Shown: positions 49,201 to 57,683 of the stretch, in pieces
Numbering within the stretch: the first letter of the stretch is position 1
Layout of the letters: the number at the start of each line of letters is the position of its first letter
From: Atherinomorus stipes
Taxonomy: Eukaryota; Chordata; Actinopteri; Atheriniformes; Atherinidae
Assembly: GCA_023101725.1 (NCBI GenBank)
Contig: JALJCO010013414.1
Location: 1 to 64,000, forward strand
DNA length: 64,000 nucleotides
Direction of reading: 5' to 3'
Position numbers and translations under genes: made by a program
Notes under the pieces: model-generated
Seen by the model: the letters and a program-made list of their open reading frames with translations, nothing else
The model's database searches: none
Told to the model about the DNA's origin: nothing

Positions 49201-52200
49201 GTCACAGTTGCAAGTTGTTTAAAATTTGGGGTTAAATTTGTGTCTTCAGTCAAAAAGTTCCTCCTTTCATACAAACGAGCTTCATTCAAAACTCCCCATC
49301 AACTGCACTCAGACACACCCCGTCAAACTTTTGTCCTCTAGACAACTGATATTGTTATTTAAATGAAATCTTAAGCCATGTAAAATCTATTACAATAAAT
49401 GATAGTTATTATGGGGAAAATAACTGATAGTTTGTTTTTTTCTCCTATAAAAACAACATCATTGCATCAAATTTGCATTTAAGAGGTTGAAATAATTTGA
49501 CCAATTACATAATTGGCACTTTTGATCCAGAATATTGATTTTATAGTGTGTTTTTTTGTGATAGAACTTCTCTATCCTCGTGTGACCTGAAAAGGTAGTA
49601 AATTATAAACCTGGCACTGTAAAAACCAAACAAAAACTCCAATTAACAGTGCATCAAAATAAATTCTGTGACTGGTTTGTGGTATGTTGCAATTAAATCC
49701 AAAAAATCCATTTATTTAATGAAAAATTATAGTGTTTTTTTTTCCTTTTCATAAAAACATGACGCCATGTAATACATGCAACCATTGAATCAGACTGGCA
49801 TTTAAAGGGTCAAAACAATTTGAGGAAATACATATTTTGTTCTTTGATCAGGACCAAAGTTGATTTAGCAAATTAAAAAAAAATAAAAAAATAGGGAGAG
49901 TACATTTTGTCCTGTAATGACCCGGAAGGACAGTAAATTTGTCCTTGTGACCTTTAGGAAAAATCAAACGTGAAATTTCAAAGTTCTTCAGGCCAAAATG
50001 GACTGAAAGGACAAAAATCTCACAGATACACACAAGGGTTAAACACACTGATGATATTTACCATAATCCTCCTGTGTGTCTTCCCTCTGGTGAATCTGGC
50101 TGCAACAGACAACAGATGGGTATAAAGAGAGGTAATCACATTTCTTCAGCTTTGAAAACTCATCATACAGGATGACAACGTGGCAGGAGGGTAAGTGTGT
50201 GTGCATGTGTGTGTCCTGATACAATAATCCTGCTGTCACCAGTGAAAGGGAGTCATTCTCAGAACGCAGGCCAGAAATAGCCCCTGACAAACCTCGTTGC
50301 TTTGAGGGGATGGTGTGTGTGTGTGGAAATGCCTCGTCGGTGTGCATATGCAAGGGTGGGAGAGAATAGATGGTGCAAAGTCCTCTGAGCGAGCGGCAGA
50401 GCAGTCCCGCACACACACATGCACTAAGTGGTGAAAATGACAGCATGTGGCAGCTCGCTGTGGCCGCTGATTACATGGCCAGGCTTTTTCAACTCTGGGC
50501 ATGTGAGCCCATCAGGAGGCCCCGAGAGGGAAACTGGCTCCCCGTGCAGCCATTCAAACCCATATGAGTGTGTTAATGTGCAGGCTTTCCTAAAAACAAC
50601 ACGGAAACTAATGGGTTTTGGAGCAGCGCCAACGTTTAAGACCCTGCAACAACATCAGTGAGACTGAGATCTTCCTGTGAGGTGTGTGACGACAAAACGA
50701 AGGATCATGACCGTACCTGGTCAAGTTGAGAGTCTGACAGATTGTCTTGGTCAAACATGTAAGTGGCGTTGTCTGGACCCAAAAGCCTGCGAGCCATTCG
50801 CTCCTCATAGGAGAGTTTCTGCTAAGACAAGATCCTGGTGTGTTTAGGCTTTTATACACAAACATTGGTTAGTATGCATGTGAGGGTGCAATTATCGGGA
50901 CACAGAAGTGTTCACTGCAGAAACTCAAATCTTACCAAGTATATTTTTCTAATTTCTTGTCAAAGTTTCTCATCACACTCAAAATAAGAAAATTACCTTA
51001 AGAGAAACATTTCAGTGAGATAAAGGAACTTGTTTTAAGGCAATGCATCTTATTTCAAGAAATCTTTTCCTTGTTGTACTGGCAGAATTTTTTTTTATTT
51101 TTTTAATACGGACAACAGCACCGGTGAGTGAAACACATCTCTAAGCTCAATGCTAACTGTTAGCCTCTGATTTGTTCGCTAATTTACTTACTTGTCAGGG
51201 GTCTCTGTGGTACTTCTGGGGTACTGCATGTACTTCAAACTTCATGTCAGACTCTGGTTTGAGTACAGCTCCATAACAGGCTGCTCCATTTTCAGCCGTC
51301 AATCGGAGTCCGATTATCCAACAATGTTTACAAATAACGTCCATGTGAGTGCTGAAGCTGCCGGTGTTAAAAACAATTCTGTGACCCTTCAGAATCAGTG
51401 TCTCTTCCGGGGCGACGTCATGAAATGGGTGTAAAACCAAACCAAACGAGAGCTTCGTGGATCAGTACAGTCAGCCATCTTACTTCCATGTTGGAAATTA
51501 GACGCATAAAAAAGTAATATTTACACCAAATTAGTTTCTATAAAAGCGATGGAACATATTTAGCTTACAAATGCTGGTATTTGACTTTTGGAACATTTGA
51601 AAAGCTGATACAGCTCCTTTAAATAAAGTGCATTATTACTGATAGAAAAATAGAAAAAACTGATGCAAGTACATAGATTGGGATTACAAACTGAAGAAGT
51701 GCAATTGAGAAGATAGAAATTGATGCACTGACAAGTTAAAGGATAAGTTTCTTATTTTTCAACCTGGACCTTATTTCTAGGGGTACATATGTGCATTTAC
51801 TCTCCAGTACAGTTTCTGCATCACTTTGACTTCTTCGGAAGATATTTTGCCGAGTCGCCCTTCGGTGTTCCTCCAGTAAAATGGGAGATACGGGTTAGCC
51901 ACTATATGACGTTATCTGCAGCAAATCTCCTTCATTTCACGAATAATTTAAGTAGAATGAACAAATGAACGAGTACTTTGTCCTGTGAGTTCAGAGTTTG
52001 CAAATTGTGTTTTTATCTGGGTAGTGAGCTGTTCTTCTCAGTTGCACTACGGAAGCGTACATCGTGAACGTGTGGCTCCGAAAAGTGTGTGGAACATCCT
52101 GATAACTAACGGAAAGTTAAATCTGGACTTGCGGGACAATAGCACTCGTTCGTTCGTTCATTCTACTGAAAGTATCGGTGAAATCAACAGGTTTTGCTGC

Positions 52201-55200
52201 AGATAACGTCTTATATAGTGGCTGCCCCGCATCTCCCATTTTACTGGAGGAACACCAAAGGATGACTCAGCATAATAATTTCCTAAGGACACAAAGTGAT
52301 GCAGAAACTTTACAGGTGAGTAAATCCACGTATATACTCCTAGAAATAAGGTCCAGGTTGAAAAAAATAAACTTATCCTTTAAATTCAAACATTTACTGT
52401 ATGTTAACACAATCTGAAAAAGTGTATCTGTAAACAAGACTAATGACTGAAGGTCTGACTTGTCTAAATAAGCATTTTTAATCAACAATAATTCCAGTCT
52501 CATAATGTAAGCGGAGCACTGCCATGCTGACAAAAATAACATATATGTTATTGGGGCAAGTCGTCATTATATCGGACTTATCGGAATGATGTAATAATTT
52601 CCTGTTATTGGCCCAATAATTATCGTGCACCCCTAAAAAAAAAAGTTTTTTTCTTTGTAATTAGAAAAAATATTCTTCCAATAAAACAAGCAAAATTTGA
52701 TTGGTTAGATTTCTTGAAAAAAGATGCATTGCCTTAAAAAAGTTCTTACATCTCACTGAAATGTTTCTCTTTAGGTAATTTTGTCTTATTTTAATTGTGA
52801 TGAGATATTTTGACTAGAAATTGAAAAAAATATACTTGGTAAAACTTGAGTTTTTGCAGTGTTTTCTTATGTTTAAAGCCAACTATGTGCCCCTTTCAGC
52901 AGAAATAATAACTTTTAGTCAGGATTTAGTCATCACAGCACACACAAGTTAACGATCTCCTCATGCCGGGCTCAGATGAAGAGCGCCTGTCTGGACATCG
53001 TGGATCACAACCCTTCGTTACAGAAGCTTGAACATGTTACTGGGATTACAAGAAGAACATCAGGCTGGTTTAAGTAATATTCATCTGATTTAATTAAACT
53101 CTGTTAAAGGGAAAAAAATAAAATCACAAAGTTAAATTTAGTATGCTGTTATGAAAAACTTCAACCGATACAGATAACCGATAATTTCCTGCTTCTCATG
53201 GCCAAAACGGATATTAAAGCTGAAAATGATTTCTTATGAAAAATTAAAAAATACTTCTGCTGCATCTGATGCAGATCCGGTAATTGCCTGAGACAGTGTG
53301 ATGTTGAATGGTGGGCGTGGCCTAATGTTCCCATGCCCCAAGGAATAAAAAAGAAAGAAAAGGGGGAAAAAACATGGAGCCCCGTCTTTTTAGAGGGGGC
53401 TCCATGTCCCTGATGTGATCATTTTATTTATCATCCGTCAAGTGGACCGGATACATCACCCACCACTATGGGGGATTATCACGCTTCCGTGTTCCGAACT
53501 TCCGGTTTTAAACAGTTAGACGGCCCACTTCCGGCCCAGTTCAATGTCCCTGCTTTACTTCGTAGATAACGTGAATAAACGCCAACCCTACTGAAATTTT
53601 CACGGATTCCAGACTGAAGTGATACTAAGGAGGAAGTGGATCAAAGCGATTCTCCAGAGTGAAGGGCCGAACTTTATAATAAAACAACGTAGCATGTTTG
53701 TTTGCAGCCGGTGGGGCACAACACCGGCATGCTAGCATTAGCCAGCTAGCGTTTACCGACGTGCTTAACATTGTGCGTCTTAAAACACACAAACATCTGA
53801 AAATTGGGTCTGTACACCCCCGTTTCCAGTGGAACAACTGGGGACTGCCAAGAAAGGAGACGCTTTCAGATGCTTGTGTGTTTTCAGCCGCACAAAGTTA
53901 GGCACGTCATCGAGCTGGCTAATGCTAACCTGCTAACAGTAGTCCACCAGCTACTACTCTGTTAGACTTTGTAAATCGGATAAATGCCAATGCCAAGTTT
54001 TCATTCCAGACTGAGTGATGCTAAGGAAGAAGTGGATTAAAACGACCGATTCGCCACAGTGGAGGACCGAACTTTATAATAAAACGACACACGTTTGTTT
54101 GTGGCCGGCAGACTATACAGTCGTGTTAGCCTGTAAGCATTAGCCAGCTTGATGACGTGCCTAACTTTGTGCGGCTGAAAACACACAAGCATCTGAAAGC
54201 GTCTCCTTTCTTGGCAGTCCCCAGTTGTTCCACTGGAAACGGGGGGGTACAGACCCGATTTTCAGATGTTTGTGTGTTTTAAGACGCACAATGTTAAGCA
54301 CGTCAGTAAACGCTAGCTGGCTAATGCTAGCATGCTGTGAAGTGCCGGTGTTGTGCCCCACCGGCAACAAACAAACGTGTGTTTTATGATAAAGTTCGGC
54401 CCTTCACCGCGGCGAATCGATCGCTTTGATTCAGCTTTTGATCCAGTATCACTTCGGTCTGGAATGAAAACTTAAGTATGTTTGGAGTTTATACGATTTA
54501 CACAGTATAACAGAGCAGGAACGGCTGTTGTTAACATGGCCCGGAAGAGGAAGTGTCCAAAATCCGGGAACTTCCGGTAAGCGTGATAATCCCCTATTTG
54601 CCAACATTTCTGTGCCAGGTGTTGAAGATTTCCATTTGCCGGACACATACAAACCTGGCTGTGACGTCTCCTGGCTTCCTTCGAGCGGAGCTTTTTTTCC
54701 AGATCCTGGATCAGGGCATCTTTGGAGCCCTGGATGTCTTCATCTGTGGAGCGAGCAGAGGAGGGCCGAGGGGCTACAGACTTTTTCAAGATGGGTTTAG
54801 GAAGGCTGGGAGAGAGGAAACAGAAAAACAACCCCCCAAGAAAGAGAGAAATGTTATATATGTACACTAAGAACAAAAAATGTAAATGAACCGAAGCAAA
54901 ATAATGCTTAAACTAGTGCTTGACTGATACAGATTTTTTTTTTAGGGCCGATACTGATCCCGATATTTTCTTATCAGCCTCAGCCAATGACCAATAACCT
55001 GCCCATATTTGGGGCTGATTCGACTACCAAATTAATACAATGAAGGATACAATGAAAAGTAATTTTACAACTCTATAAACAAGAACAAAACACATTAAAT
55101 ATATTAAAAAGAAACAGTGCACATGTAAACAAATATTAAACAAAACCTAAACTTGTAAAATACATACAGTTGTGTGAAAAAGTGTTTGCTCCTTTCCTGA

Positions 55201-57683
55201 TTTCTTATTTTTTTGCATATATATATATATATATATATACATACATACTAGGGCTGGACGATATAGAAAAAAAGATTATCGATAAAAATAAATCTGTATC
55301 GATCGATATTTATCAAAAAAAAAAAAAAAAAAAAAGCCATTATCAAAATAAAAGTCATTTTAGGTGCATCCCTGGCCATTTAAATGGGAAGTTCGTTTTT
55401 TTTTTTCAATCAGGACCTATTTTCTAGCATGAAATCCATTCTTTTCCTTACCCAGACAGTTTTGGTGTATCTTGAATTCCTTCAGGAGATATTTAGATCC
55501 ACTCCAGATCAGCGTATGACCTTGCGCAGCCTCCAAATAAGGCATTATCTGCCACAAACTCCTTCATTTCACCAATGTTTTGTTGCGAAACATTAGTCAG
55601 ACCCCCTGTGAGCTCGAAGTGGCTTTTTTGTGGTGATTTGTCCTTATATTTGACATACGCTGATCTGGAGTGGATCTTAACATCTCCCCGAAGGAATTCA
55701 AGTTTCACCAAAACTGTCTGGGTGAGTAAATGAATGCATTTCATGTTAGAAAATAGGTCCAGGTTGAAAAAAACAGAGTTCCCCTTTAAGCTTTTGCTGA
55801 ATGACCTACTCATAATAAAGATCACATTAACACTGAATTCCACTTCAGCCTTTGCCTGGGTCTGCATTTGTGATTGGTTTGGCGGAAGGAGTGACTGTAG
55901 TATCCCAATAGGCTACAGCAGAAAACTGTTTCTATATTGAACTTTTATTGACCCTCTTTTTTTATATATTGAAAAAACCTCTATCGATCGATATATATCA
56001 ATATTGAATTATCGTCCAGCCCTAATACATACACATATATATTATATATGCATACACACACATACATACATATATATGTATGCGCAACAATACATGTATT
56101 CGTATCAAACCGAACTTTGTGTATTGTTCAATACTCGATACATACCCAGAGTTTTTCATTTATTTTGCCAGTTTGTGTTCTGAATATCGGCTGGCTGAAG
56201 TATCTGTCTATCTTTGGTTGAAACTGCACTTATTTAAATACATTTCATGTTTTAATAAAGTTTCTTTTTTAAGTGACACAAAGGAAAAATGTTATCATGC
56301 TGTTATTTTACTGCTCCGGCCCACTGGAGATCAAACCCTGAACAAACCGCTTGCAGAAAAGACGTTGACTTCAACTCACATGCTTGGCGCCCCCTTGTAG
56401 CTGGCGGGCAGGGAGACCACCGCAGGCGGCACCTTGTTCTGGTTGTTGGTGGTGTTAGTTGGGAGAAAGGAGGATGAGGGAGAAAGAGGGGAGTGAACGA
56501 GGGAAGGCGAGACTGGGAATGGCTGTTGAGGGAGGGAGGATGGAGAGGAGGAGGCTCGCATGGGAAGGAGGGGGCTGGAGGGTGCGAGCGGGGAGCGGGA
56601 GGGGGAGATGGAGGTGTGGGGAAGGTTGGGAGATAATTTGGAGGAGAATGGGGAGAAGGAGGAGGGGGAGGGCAGCACGGAGCAGAGGTATGCAGCGGAT
56701 GCAGACATGGTGTCCTGGTTGGCCGGCAGGGTGGCGCTGCCGAGGCCGGTGGCGCTCGGGACACGGGGGGTCAGGGTGATGGTGGAGCGCATGGTGGCGC
56801 GGGGTAAAGAGGAGGTGGATACAGGGGTGGGAGAGGAGGAGGAGGGGGGGGCTGAAGGAGTCAGCAAGGGGGTGGTGGAGGAAAGAGGAGCGGCAGAGGA
56901 GGTGGAAGTGGGCGAGTTGAGGCTGGATGAAGATGGGGAGGACTTGGCGGTTCCGTTGGCCTGGATCTGGGTCTGGGTGACGGACTGGGTCTGGTTCTGG
57001 CTCTGACTGAGGCTGAGGGACTGAAACTGGGACTGGGTCTGGTTCTGGCTCTGACTGAGGCTGAGGGACTGAAGCTGGGACTGGGTCTGGGACAAGGACT
57101 TGGACATGGACTGGGTTTGGGAAAATGACTGAGTTTGTGTGGTTTTAAGTTGACTCTGTAGCTCCAGAGGACTCGGACTGTTCTGGGCGCTGGTGAGGTT
57201 CTGCTGGTTGTTCTGGTTCTCCTGGTCCCTCAGCACGCTCTCGTAGCTGGGAGCCTGGAAGGCCGGCTGAGACTGGATAAAGTGTCTCGGCCGCTCATAG
57301 TTGAAGGCGCTGGGGGGGAAGGTGCTGGGAGTGAAGGTAGGCAGGTCCGACAGGTTCATGCTGTTGCCTCCTGACTGGGAGGACTGGGAGGAAGAAAAAA
57401 ACGGGTGAAATGATGGACAGCAGCTACTTCTCTGTAAGAATGACGTGCATCAGAAATGCTCACTGTGAAACTGAGCTTGCTCGGCGTGAACAGCTTGGGT
57501 GTTGGGGGTTTCTCCTTGATTTGTACTGGTGGTGGTGGTGAGGGTGGAGGAGGGGGGCTGGGTGTGCACACTCTGATGAAGACTTCTGGTGATCTGTGGC
57601 CCTCTGAGCTCAGGACATTCTCCTCCTCGCTGCGACTGAACGGATCTTCAGCAGAGTCGTTGGCTGGCTGAGGCTCAGGGAGA
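34076..57683 (-). CDS. myot: Myotilin-type gene, 10 coding exons found, 5' end not found
   Basis: Encodes a sarcomeric Z-disc protein that binds alpha-actinin, filamin C and actin; a member of the myotilin/palladin/myopalladin family. Minus-strand exons in order: 57464-57683, 56380-57383, 54655-54805, 50717-50818, 50062-50099, 46943-47081, 46638-46845, 46388-46553, 45416-45549, 34076-34218. All junction phases agree. Diagnostic myotilin pieces are [47 protein letters not shown], two Ig domains and the terminal LYESEEL. From the Met at 57359 the protein is 686 residues against 498 in human, because of a long Ser/Gln/Pro-rich region. An open exon upstream suggests an even longer N-terminus. Palladin or myopalladin is less likely, as both have more Ig domains. 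Confidence 0.94.
34219..36009. other. Last myot intron, first 1.8 kb
   Basis: About 34560-35235 looks like a hAT-type MITE (starts CAGGGCTCCTACATG, with AAGACCTTCTTAAGACCAC and AAGACTTTTAAGAC inverted). About 35665-36005 starts TTTAAAGGTGCCATGACATC after a TTAA-like site. A 97-codon frame at 35472-35765 has no recognisable domain and spans a repeat edge, so it is not called a gene. Confidence 0.5.
36014..36883. mobile_element. TTAA-flanked long palindromic element (family T1), copy 3, complete
   Basis: TTAA on both sides (36010-36013 and 36884-36887). The terminal repeat AGGAATAGTTCACCCTCAGA is inverted at the right end, and the arms of about 420 bp each are near-identical inverses. It is a non-coding element of 870 bp and gives the reference structure for the disrupted copies at 6601 and 22956. 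Confidence 0.93.
36890..38450. other. Last myot intron, repeat-rich stretch
   Basis: About 37120-37690 is bounded by GGGATGCACGACATTGG and ATCGGGCATCC, with GCCGATATC words throughout; it looks like a hAT MITE. The rest shows no gene or clear boundary. Confidence 0.5.
38455..38790. repeat. AT-rich low-complexity tract
   Basis: About 335 bp composed almost wholly of A and T (runs of ATTATAATTTAATTTTATTT type) with an irregular period of roughly 50-60 bases. Confidence 0.85.
38960..39410. mobile_element. Tc1/mariner relic in the last myot intron
   Basis: TGGGATCACTTTAATG near 38957 is mirrored by AATGAGAAAGTGATCCCAAA near 39374, giving the inverted ends. The segment 39133-39290 encodes [20 protein letters not shown], the same Tc1 C-terminus as in hdac3 intron 1. 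The catalytic region is lost. Confidence 0.65.
40105..40239 (-). mobile_element. 5'-truncated RTE-type LINE tail inserted in the L2 LINE
   Basis: Flanked by the 10-bp duplication TCCTGCTCTA (40095-40104 and 40240-40249). On the minus strand it reads GGGATAGGCTCCAGCAACCC, then CCTGAACTGGATAAGCGGTA, and ends in (GAAT)n. This is a very common fish LINE 3' end and probably belongs to an RTE/Rex3-like family. Confidence 0.88.
40931..41905 (+). pseudogene. Reverse transcriptase of the L2/CR1-type LINE
   Basis: A 324-codon frame covering most of the reverse transcriptase: the first catalytic Asp in [23 protein letters not shown], and CYADHTQL in place of the normal YADD box, so the second Asp of the pair is His. 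It continues through [15 protein letters not shown] and [13 protein letters not shown] and then loses frame near 41730. Confidence 0.88.
42382..42399 (+). repeat. Poly-G tract
   Basis: About 17 consecutive G next to the SINE head on the opposite strand. Tracts of this kind are prone to length error in sequencing and assembly. Confidence 0.85.
42400..42516 (-). mobile_element. tRNA-derived SINE head
   Basis: Minus strand from 42516: GGGGAGTGGATAGCGTAGTGG gives an A-box-like TGGATAGCGTAGTGG (42494-42508) and a B-box GGGTTTGAGTCCC (42450-42462) at tRNA spacing, followed by CCTTGAGCAAGGTCCTTAG. These are internal RNA polymerase III promoter elements of a SINE. The 3' tail is the adjacent homopolymer, and no complete cloverleaf is present. 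Confidence 0.75.
42800..43590. other. Last myot intron, nothing recognised
   Basis: No domain, RNA or clear repeat boundary was seen. TTTAGTTTAGTTAATTTTAA-type runs near 43465-43505 may be eroded repeat. Confidence 0.4.
43595..44484. mobile_element. TTAA-flanked element (family T2)
   Basis: TTAA at 43591-43594 and 44485-44488. The ends AAGGTGTCAT and ATGACACCT are inverted. The 890 bp are non-coding by eye. The right half is shared with 29862-30286 in hdac3 intron 12. Confidence 0.78.
44487..44970. repeat. Dispersed TAGTTTTAGTTAG-type element, copy 3
   Basis: Directly adjoins the T2 element. Shares the TTTTTCTGGTGTGTCATTCA core and the end TTTTGGTTAACTATAATAAGC with copies at 27415 and 30640. 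Poly-T and poly-G runs lie at 44574-44590 and 44637-44665. Confidence 0.72.
44971..45415. other. End of the last myot intron
   Basis: Intron upstream of the 45416-45549 exon on the minus strand. No repeat boundary or RNA was recognised. Confidence 0.4.
45416..45549 (-). CDS. myot: myot exon, second half of Ig domain 2 (residues 595-640)
   Basis: Acceptor CCCTCCAG at 45550. Encodes [20 protein letters not shown], then [13 protein letters not shown] with the Ig Tyr and Asp-Ala-Gly-x-Tyr motif, and ends LDVG. Donor A|GTAAGT, phase 1. Confidence 0.96.
45774..46249 (+). repeat. 25-bp minisatellite, about 19 units, in a myot intron
   Basis: Unit GATTAAAGGTTCTGATGCCG then ACTGG, period 25 bp, with substitutions GCC/GCT/GCA and ACTGG/ACAGG. 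It lies in the intron that splits the second Ig domain. Confidence 0.96.
46388..46553 (-). CDS. myot: myot exon, first half of Ig domain 2 (residues 540-595)
   Basis: Acceptor TTTTTAG at 46554. Encodes [20 protein letters not shown], then [20 protein letters not shown] with the Ig Cys and Trp. Donor AG|GTACCA, phase 2. Confidence 0.95.
46638..46845 (-). CDS. myot: myot exon, main part of Ig domain 1 (residues 471-540)
   Basis: Acceptor CTGCAG at 46846. Encodes [20 protein letters not shown], then the strand with [16 protein letters not shown] and LDVL. The usual Asp before Ala-Gly-x-Tyr reads His here (HHAGVYEC). Donor TAG|GTAAAA, phase 1. Confidence 0.97.
46943..47081 (-). CDS. myot: myot exon, start of Ig domain 1 (residues 424-470)
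   Basis: Acceptor CTCCGCAG at 47082. Encodes [20 protein letters not shown], then [20 protein letters not shown] with the first Ig Cys. Donor AAG|GTGACT, phase 0. Confidence 0.95.
47501..47532 (+). repeat. (ATC)n microsatellite
   Basis: About ten CAT/ATC trinucleotides in a myot intron, followed by AGCAGCAGCATCATGA-type sequence. Confidence 0.9.
47681..48994 (-). mobile_element. Tc1/mariner transposon with about 190-bp terminal repeats
   Basis: TA on both sides (47679-47680 and 48995-48996). The ends CAGCGGGTAAAAAAAAAAGT and ACTTTTTTTTACCTGCTG are inverted. The long inverted repeats include AAAATATATTTCTAGTAGAG and its inverse and CATTTATGGACATAAATG-type sequence. Length 1314 bp. A decayed transposase lies on the minus strand. 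Confidence 0.93.
48083..48511 (-). pseudogene. Tc1/mariner transposase, N-terminal half, decayed
   Basis: Encodes [40 protein letters not shown], then RTTRGEL, which match the paired-like DNA-binding domain of Tc1 transposases. It goes on through LKFATQHLD to a damaged first catalytic block (FWKTQSGQ where WSDE is expected). The second and third acidic blocks are missing between here and the left end, so the element is inactive. The N-terminal start near 48820 lies in a different frame. Confidence 0.88.
48997..50061. other. myot intron, AT-rich, nothing recognised
   Basis: AT-rich intron sequence without a recognised domain or element end. Confidence 0.4.
50062..50099 (-). CDS. myot: myot 38-bp microexon (residues 412-424)
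   Basis: Acceptor CTGTTGCAG at 50100. Encodes [12 protein letters not shown] plus two bases of Trp. Donor TATG|GTAAAT. It is called because both its phases (0 in, 2 out) exactly bridge the exons at 50717 and 47081. Confidence 0.85.
50717..50818 (-). CDS. myot: myot exon with the [11 protein letters not shown] motif (residues 378-411)
   Basis: Acceptor TCTTAGCAG at 50819, with an alternative AG three bases earlier that adds one Gln. Encodes [20 protein letters not shown], then [14 protein letters not shown]. This linker before the Ig domains is strongly conserved in myotilin. Donor CAG|GTACGG, phase 0. Confidence 0.95.
50913..52861. mobile_element. Palindromic element (family P2), copy 2, split by insertions
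   Basis: The left end CACTGCAGAAACTCAAATCT (50913) and right end AACTTGAGTTTTTGCAGTG (52861) match family P2. The inner blocks AACATTTCAGTGAGATAAAG and its inverse near 52760 confirm the arms. About 1.5 kb between 51110 and 52640 is foreign, including the TTAA element at 51740. Confidence 0.82.
51740..52379. mobile_element. TTAA-flanked palindromic element (family T3), copy 1
   Basis: TTAA at 51736-51739 and 52380-52383. The ends AGGATAAGTTTCTTATTTTT and AATAAACTTATCCT are inverted, with AACCTGGACCTTATTTCTAG mirrored at 52340-52365. Non-coding. A related element is at 55384-55795. Confidence 0.87.
52862..53470. other. myot intron stretch with a short hairpin
   Basis: No gene was seen. CATGGAGCCCC at 53373 pairs with GGGGGCTCCATG ending at 53406, a perfect 11-bp stem with an 11-base T-rich loop. 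The segment beside it is purine-rich (53345-53370). Confidence 0.6.
53471..54594. mobile_element. Palindromic (foldback) element, copy 3, enlarged
   Basis: The terminal inverted repeat GGGGATTATCACGCTTCCGT (53471) returns as GCGTGATAATCCCC (54594). It is 1124 bp, almost twice copy 2, because arm segments are duplicated: AACTTTATAATAAAAC with the following CGTTTGTTTG occurs at about 53670 and again at about 54070, and the GTTCCACTGGAAAC core occurs twice in opposite directions. The right end lies 60 bp from a myot splice donor. Confidence 0.9.
54655..54805 (-). CDS. myot: myot exon with the [17 protein letters not shown] motif (residues 327-377)
   Basis: Acceptor CTCTCCCAG at 54806. Encodes [20 protein letters not shown], then [20 protein letters not shown], a conserved predicted coiled-coil segment of myotilin. 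Donor CAG|GTTTGT at 54654, phase 0. A foldback element begins 60 bp beyond. Confidence 0.94.
55249..56024. mobile_element. hAT-type nonautonomous element with 8-bp duplication, in a myot intron
   Basis: ATACATAC at 55241-55248 and 56025-56032. The ends TAGGGCTGGACGATATAG and ATCGTCCAGCCCTA are inverted. The body holds ATCGATCGATAT words and, at 55384-55795, a TTAA element. Confidence 0.92.
55384..55795. mobile_element. TTAA-flanked palindromic element (family T3), copy 2, nested in the hAT element
   Basis: TTAA at 55380-55383 and 55796-55799. The ends ATGGGAAGTTC and GAGTTCCCCT are imperfect inverses. CCAGACAGTTTTGGTG near 55452 is mirrored near 55705 (CACCAAAACTGTCTGG). Related to 51740-52379 by the shared 'TAGGTCCAGGTTGAAAAAAA' arm. 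Confidence 0.85.
56033..56379. other. myot intron between two coding exons
   Basis: TA/CA-rich at its left, otherwise no recognised feature. Contains the donor GTGAGT of the large exon at its right edge (minus strand). Confidence 0.45.
56380..57383 (-). CDS. myot: myot large Ser/Gln/Pro-rich exon (contains Met 57359; residues 1-327)
   Basis: Includes [20 protein letters not shown] and then [14 protein letters not shown], the hallmark myotilin N-terminus. It continues as a low-complexity region rich in Gln-Ser (QSQ/QTQ), Ser and Pro, up to SYKGAPS. Donor AT|GTGAGT, phase 2. The acceptor is a tandem pair (AG at 57384 and 57375) nine bases apart, both keeping frame with the upstream exon. A 16-residue unit is tandemly repeated between about 56990 and 57090. 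Confidence 0.92.
56985..57090 (-). repeat. myot: 48-bp coding tandem repeat in the myot large exon
   Basis: The segment [16 protein letters not shown] is followed by [16 protein letters not shown] at a 48-bp (16-codon) period and then breaks down. The repeat is in frame and extends the Gln-Ser-rich region. Confidence 0.88.
57464..57683 (-). CDS. myot: Candidate upstream myot exon, Pro-rich
   Basis: Acceptor CTGTTTCAG at 57684. Open in one frame: [20 protein letters not shown], then [20 protein letters not shown] and [15 protein letters not shown]. Donor ACA|GTGAGC, phase 0, which joins the exon at 57383 without breaking frame. Poly-Pro stretches suit the palladin family. It begins with a phase-2 acceptor, so at least one more exon upstream is needed. 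Mammalian myotilin starts further downstream, so this would be an N-terminal extension. Confidence 0.65.

Noticed and set aside
54449..54652. Extension of the myot exon beyond 54655 (CMCPANGN reading)
   Set aside because: The open frame continues past the donor and contains an NGN that superficially matches human myotilin, but it then runs into the foldback element. The CAG|GTTTGT donor gives exact phase with the next exon.
56459..57006. Glu/Gly/Arg-rich plus-strand frames of 106 and 148 codons
   Set aside because: They are opposite-strand shadows of the large myot exon.
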